NCBI GenBank assembly: GCA_027486655.1
Contig: JAIXOR010000016.1
Location: forward strand, 1 to 64,000
DNA length: 64,000 bases
Origin: Verrucomicrobiaceae bacterium
Lineage (GTDB): Bacteria; Verrucomicrobiota; Verrucomicrobiia; Verrucomicrobiales; Akkermansiaceae
Reading direction: 5' to 3'
Numbering within the stretch: the first letter of the stretch is position 1; each line of letters begins with the position of its first letter. The notes under the pieces were generated by a model. That model saw nothing but the letters and a program-made list of their open reading frames with translations. It was not told the origin of the DNA and searched no databases. Position numbers and translations under genes: made by a program. Below are positions 61,534-64,000 of this stretch, piece after piece.

Positions 61534-61780
61534 CAAGGGTGGTGCGGCATGGAGCGGCATCCGGAAAAGGCGGACTCCCCGGCAGGAAGCCAGCCTCACG
61601 GATGGAAAGGGATGGGTTGAAGACTCGACCGGGTCGGATCGAGTGCCCTTCACGTTTCAAAATCGCCAATTGCCGAACAAAGCCGCCAAACTTTTCGTGG
61701 AAATGAATATTACAGTCAAATCAACGGGCCAGGCTCGTGTTCGCCCAACGAATCAATGCCTGCGCCATCCGCTCCCGGTC

Positions 61781-62833
61781 TCAGCCTTCCGCCGGTTGTT
61801 GCTGGGAGATGCAGTGCAGGGTGCCGCCCTCTTCGACGAGGTCCAGGCAGTCGATGCCGGTGATCTCGCGGCCGGGGAACAATTCCCGGATCAGCCCCAG
61901 GGCCCGGTCGTCATTGCGATGCTGGCGGAAGGTGGGGACGAGCACCCCGCCATTGACGATGAGAAAGTTCACATAAGAGGCGGGCAGCACGGGCAGTCGC
62001 CAGCCGGGTACTTCGCAGGCTTCCGGCAGCGGGATGTCCACGATGTCGAAAGGTCTGCCGCTCGGGCCGGGAAAGGATCGCAGCCTCGCAAGGTTGTCCT
62101 CCAGCACGCGCCGGTTGGGTGAGGCGGCGTCTTTTTCGACGCAGGCGAGAATGGTCCGCTCATCCGTGAAACGGGCGAGGTCGTCGATGTGCCCGTCCGT
62201 ATCGTCGCCCTCGATGCCCTGCTTGAGCCAGAGAATCTCGGAAACCCCGAGGCCTTCACGCAGTCTGGCTTCGATCTCCTCACGGCTGAGATGCGGGTTG
62301 CGGTTCGGGTTCAGAAGCACGGCCTCGGTGGTGAGGAGTTGTCCCGCACCGTTCACTTCGATCGCTCCTCCTTCGAGGATCATTCCGCCTTGGAAGATGC
62401 GTTTGCCCAGCGAGGCGGCGATCTTGCCAGGGATGGCGTCATCGAGTTCCCATGGCGGGAATTTTCCGCCCCAGGCATTGAATCCCCAGTCGGTGACCGC
62501 GGTTTCGCCGGACAGGCGGTGTTTGACAAAGATCGGCCCGTGATCGCGGCACCAGACGTCGTTGTGCGGGTGGTCGAAGAGCTCCACCCGCTCCGGCACG
62601 GCCTTGGCCCGGTTGCAGGCCTCGGCGATTGCTGCGTGATCGGATCCCGGTGCGTTGATGCGGACCGTTTCATGCCGCGATATGGCGGCGGCGATTTCCG
62701 CGAATTTCCCCCGCATCAGGTCGCGCTTGGCTCCGCCCCAGTGGCGTGGGTCGTCCACCGGCCAGGAAAGCCAGACCGCCTCCTGAGGGGACCATTCGGC
62801 AGGCATCGTGAAACCATCGGCAGCGGCGGACAT
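61781..62833 (-). CDS. aguA: agmatine deiminase
   Basis: 350 residues from ATG 62833. Family motifs: MPAEWSPQEAVWLSWP, HNDVWCRDHGPIFVKH, AWGGKFPPWELDDAIP, EGGAIEVNGAGQLLTTEAVLLNPNRNP, WLKQGIEGDDTDGHIDDLARF and the catalytic cysteine in EGGTLHCISQQQP. It hydrolyses agmatine to N-carbamoylputrescine in polyamine synthesis. Motifs fit agmatine deiminase better than peptidylarginine deiminase because of the WPxxD/GGK pattern, but the two share this fold. Confidence 0.9.
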   Translation of the reverse strand: MSAAADGFTMPAEWSPQEAVWLSWPVDDPRHWGGAKRDLMRGKFAEIAAAISRHETVRINAPGSDHAAIAEACNRAKAVPERVELFDHPHNDVWCRDHGPIFVKHRLSGETAVTDWGFNAWGGKFPPWELDDAIPGKIAASLGKRIFQGGMILEGGAIEVNGAGQLLTTEAVLLNPNRNPHLSREEIEARLREGLGVSEILWLKQGIEGDDTDGHIDDLARFTDERTILACVEKDAASPNRRVLEDNLARLRSFPGPSGRPFDIVDIPLPEACEVPGWRLPVLPASYVNFLIVNGGVLVPTFRQHRNDDRALGLIRELFPGREITGIDCLDLVEEGGTLHCISQQQPAEG

Positions 62834-62874
62834 GCGCGAGTCTAAGCGGAGGCCGGGCCTGCTCGGCAAAGAAA

Positions 62875-62904
62875 AAGGGCGGAACCGATAGCGGTCCCGC
62901 CCTT
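62875..62904 (-). terminator. rho-independent terminator after the sugar symporter gene
   Basis: AAGGGCGG (62875-62882) pairs with CCGCCCTT (62897-62904), with an inner ACC/GGT extension. On the minus strand the stem is followed by TTTTTCTTT. It lies 20 bases after the stop codon of the symporter gene, which reads toward it. Confidence 0.8.
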
Positions 62905-62924
62905 GAAGAATCCGGAGAGTGCGA

Positions 62925-64000
62925 TCAGTGGCCTTTCGAGGCGTCCACGCCGACGATGCCCTTCGATCCGCTGAGGTTGCTCCAAAGGAAACCGTAGGCA
63001 GCCACCAGCAGGAAGCAGACGCAGGGAACGATGAAGCCGACCGACATCCCGTGATTGTCGCCGATCCAGCCCATGAGCTTCGGCATCAGCGCGCCACCCA
63101 TGATGGCCATGACGATGAACGACGAGGCCACCTTCGCCTTGCCGCCCAGGCCGTGGATTCCCAGAGCGAAGATCGTCGGGAACATGATCGACATGAAGAA
63201 GAAGCTCAGGAAGAGCGCGGCCGCGGACACCCAGCCGAGTTTGAGCACGATCACGAGCATGAGCACCGAGTTGATCGCTGCATAAAGCCCGAGGACCTTG
63301 TGCGCCGCGAAGCGGTTGAGGATGAACGCGCCCGAGAAGCGGCCGAGCAGGAAAAGGGTGAAGCCGACGAAGGCCAGCAGTTTGGTGGCTCCCTTTTCGT
63401 TGATGTAGAGCACGCCGTCGCGGAGTTCCGAGCCGCTCTCACCACCGAGCAGCCAGCTGGTTTTCATGCTCGCGGCGATGGCGGGCGTGTCCTCGATGAT
63501 GTAGAAGATGAAGAAACCGAAGATGCCGGCCTGGCAGGCCACGTAGAGGAACTGCGCGAGCACCGCACCGGAGAAGTGGAGGTGGGCCCACAGCGATTTG
63601 CCGGAGGCGGCGTTCTCGTCTTCGAGGTGATAGACATCGTCGCTCTTGATGTCCGGAATGCTTGCCTTCACGAATACCAGACAAAGAAGGAGCACCATGC
63701 CGGCGATCCACGCGTAGGGAATCCAGAGTGTCTCCTGGGCTGCCTGGGCACCGTCCTTGCTGTAGAAGAAGATGCCACCGATGATCGGTCCGAGGATCCA
63801 GCCCACGCCGTTGCAAACCTGGGCGATGTTGATCCGCACGGCCGAATACTGCGGGGCTCCCAGCACCGTGGTGTAGGGATTGGCCACGGTTTCAAGGAAG
63901 GTGAGCCCCATCGAAATCACGCAGACCCCGGCCAGGAAGGCCCAGAACTCCTTGATGCCCGTGGCGGGGATGAACCAAAGACAGCCCGCGGCCACCAGCA
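62925..64000 (-). CDS. FucP/GluP-type sugar:proton symporter (MFS), N-terminus outside the window
   Basis: The visible C-terminal part (over 350 residues) has about nine membrane helices. ISMGLTFLETVANPYTTVLGAP is the conserved FucP-family helix signature; VRINIAQVCNGVGWILGPIIGG and SIMFPTIFALGIHGLGGKAK also fit. Members import L-fucose, glucose or galactose. Possible substrate: fucose, in line with the GDP-fucose genes, but it is about 37 kb away and the link is weak. The start is beyond the right edge. Confidence 0.9.
   Translation of the reverse strand, partial: LVAAGCLWFIPATGIKEFWAFLAGVCVISMGLTFLETVANPYTTVLGAPQYSAVRINIAQVCNGVGWILGPIIGGIFFYSKDGAQAAQETLWIPYAWIAGMVLLLCLVFVKASIPDIKSDDVYHLEDENAASGKSLWAHLHFSGAVLAQFLYVACQAGIFGFFIFYIIEDTPAIAASMKTSWLLGGESGSELRDGVLYINEKGATKLLAFVGFTLFLLGRFSGAFILNRFAAHKVLGLYAAINSVLMLVIVLKLGWVSAAALFLSFFFMSIMFPTIFALGIHGLGGKAKVASSFIVMAIMGGALMPKLMGWIGDNHGMSVGFIVPCVCFLLVAAYGFLWSNLSGSKGIVGVDASKGH

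Overview
The window is high-GC chromosomal DNA from a Gram-negative bacterium. A TamA/TamB pair and an MsbA-type exporter imply an outer membrane. The giant prepilin-like protein at 57967-61533, the PA14-like secreted protein and several lineage-type hypotheticals point to Verrucomicrobia (Luteolibacter-like). That placement is inferred from protein families, not from a marker gene. No rRNA, tRNA, CRISPR array or prophage was seen.

Layout. 1-696: a 21-bp tandem repeat array and a four-helix-bundle pseudogene flanked by inverted repeats. 697-15095 (all minus strand): an exopolysaccharide assembly block with GT2 and three GT4 glycosyltransferases, two methyltransferases, an acetyltransferase, an SGNH esterase, a Wzx-type flippase, a Wzy/ligase-type protein and a YfhO-type membrane protein. 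15401-17095: a VTT membrane protein and a REP-associated transposase between two near-identical REP arms. 17096-20248: cysD, cysN and cysC for sulfate activation to PAPS. 20370-28289: nucleotide-sugar genes (UDP-glucose dehydrogenase, WecG/TagA transferase, a nucleotidyltransferase-GHMP kinase fusion, gmd, fcl), then an RfaH/NusG-like antiterminator, a GbsR/MarR regulator and divergent UDP-xylose synthase. 28360-33369: a PA14-like protein, larE-larB-larC and manA. 33464-43712: tamB-tamA, a polysaccharide deacetylase, an ABC exporter, TauE/SafE and a site-2 protease. 43871-64000: mostly housekeeping and envelope genes (L,D-transpeptidase, LysM protein, efp, deoB, C-S lyase, NAPE-PLD-like hydrolase, YceI, prenyl synthase, purC, prepilin-like protein, agmatine deiminase, a FucP-type symporter cut by the window edge).

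How it fits together. ManA, Gmd and Fcl lead toward GDP-fucose; Ugd and Uxs make UDP-glucuronate and UDP-xylose; the 2.7-15 kb block assembles and exports a polymer. The main result is a shared regulatory design. A 23-bp element (21/23 identical) lies in the leaders of both operons, 25988-26010 and 15131-15153. Its core differs at one base of twelve from the enterobacterial ops element that recruits RfaH, and an RfaH/NusG-like gene opens the first operon. An 18-bp GTTCA-N8-TGAAC palindrome also occurs twice, at 27256-27273 beside the GbsR-type gene and at 15254-15271 ahead of the second operon. Together they suggest one repressor plus one antiterminator controlling the polymer. A third signal is the octamer YCTAACAR, scattered over both strands and several reading frames and concentrated at 30-43 kb.
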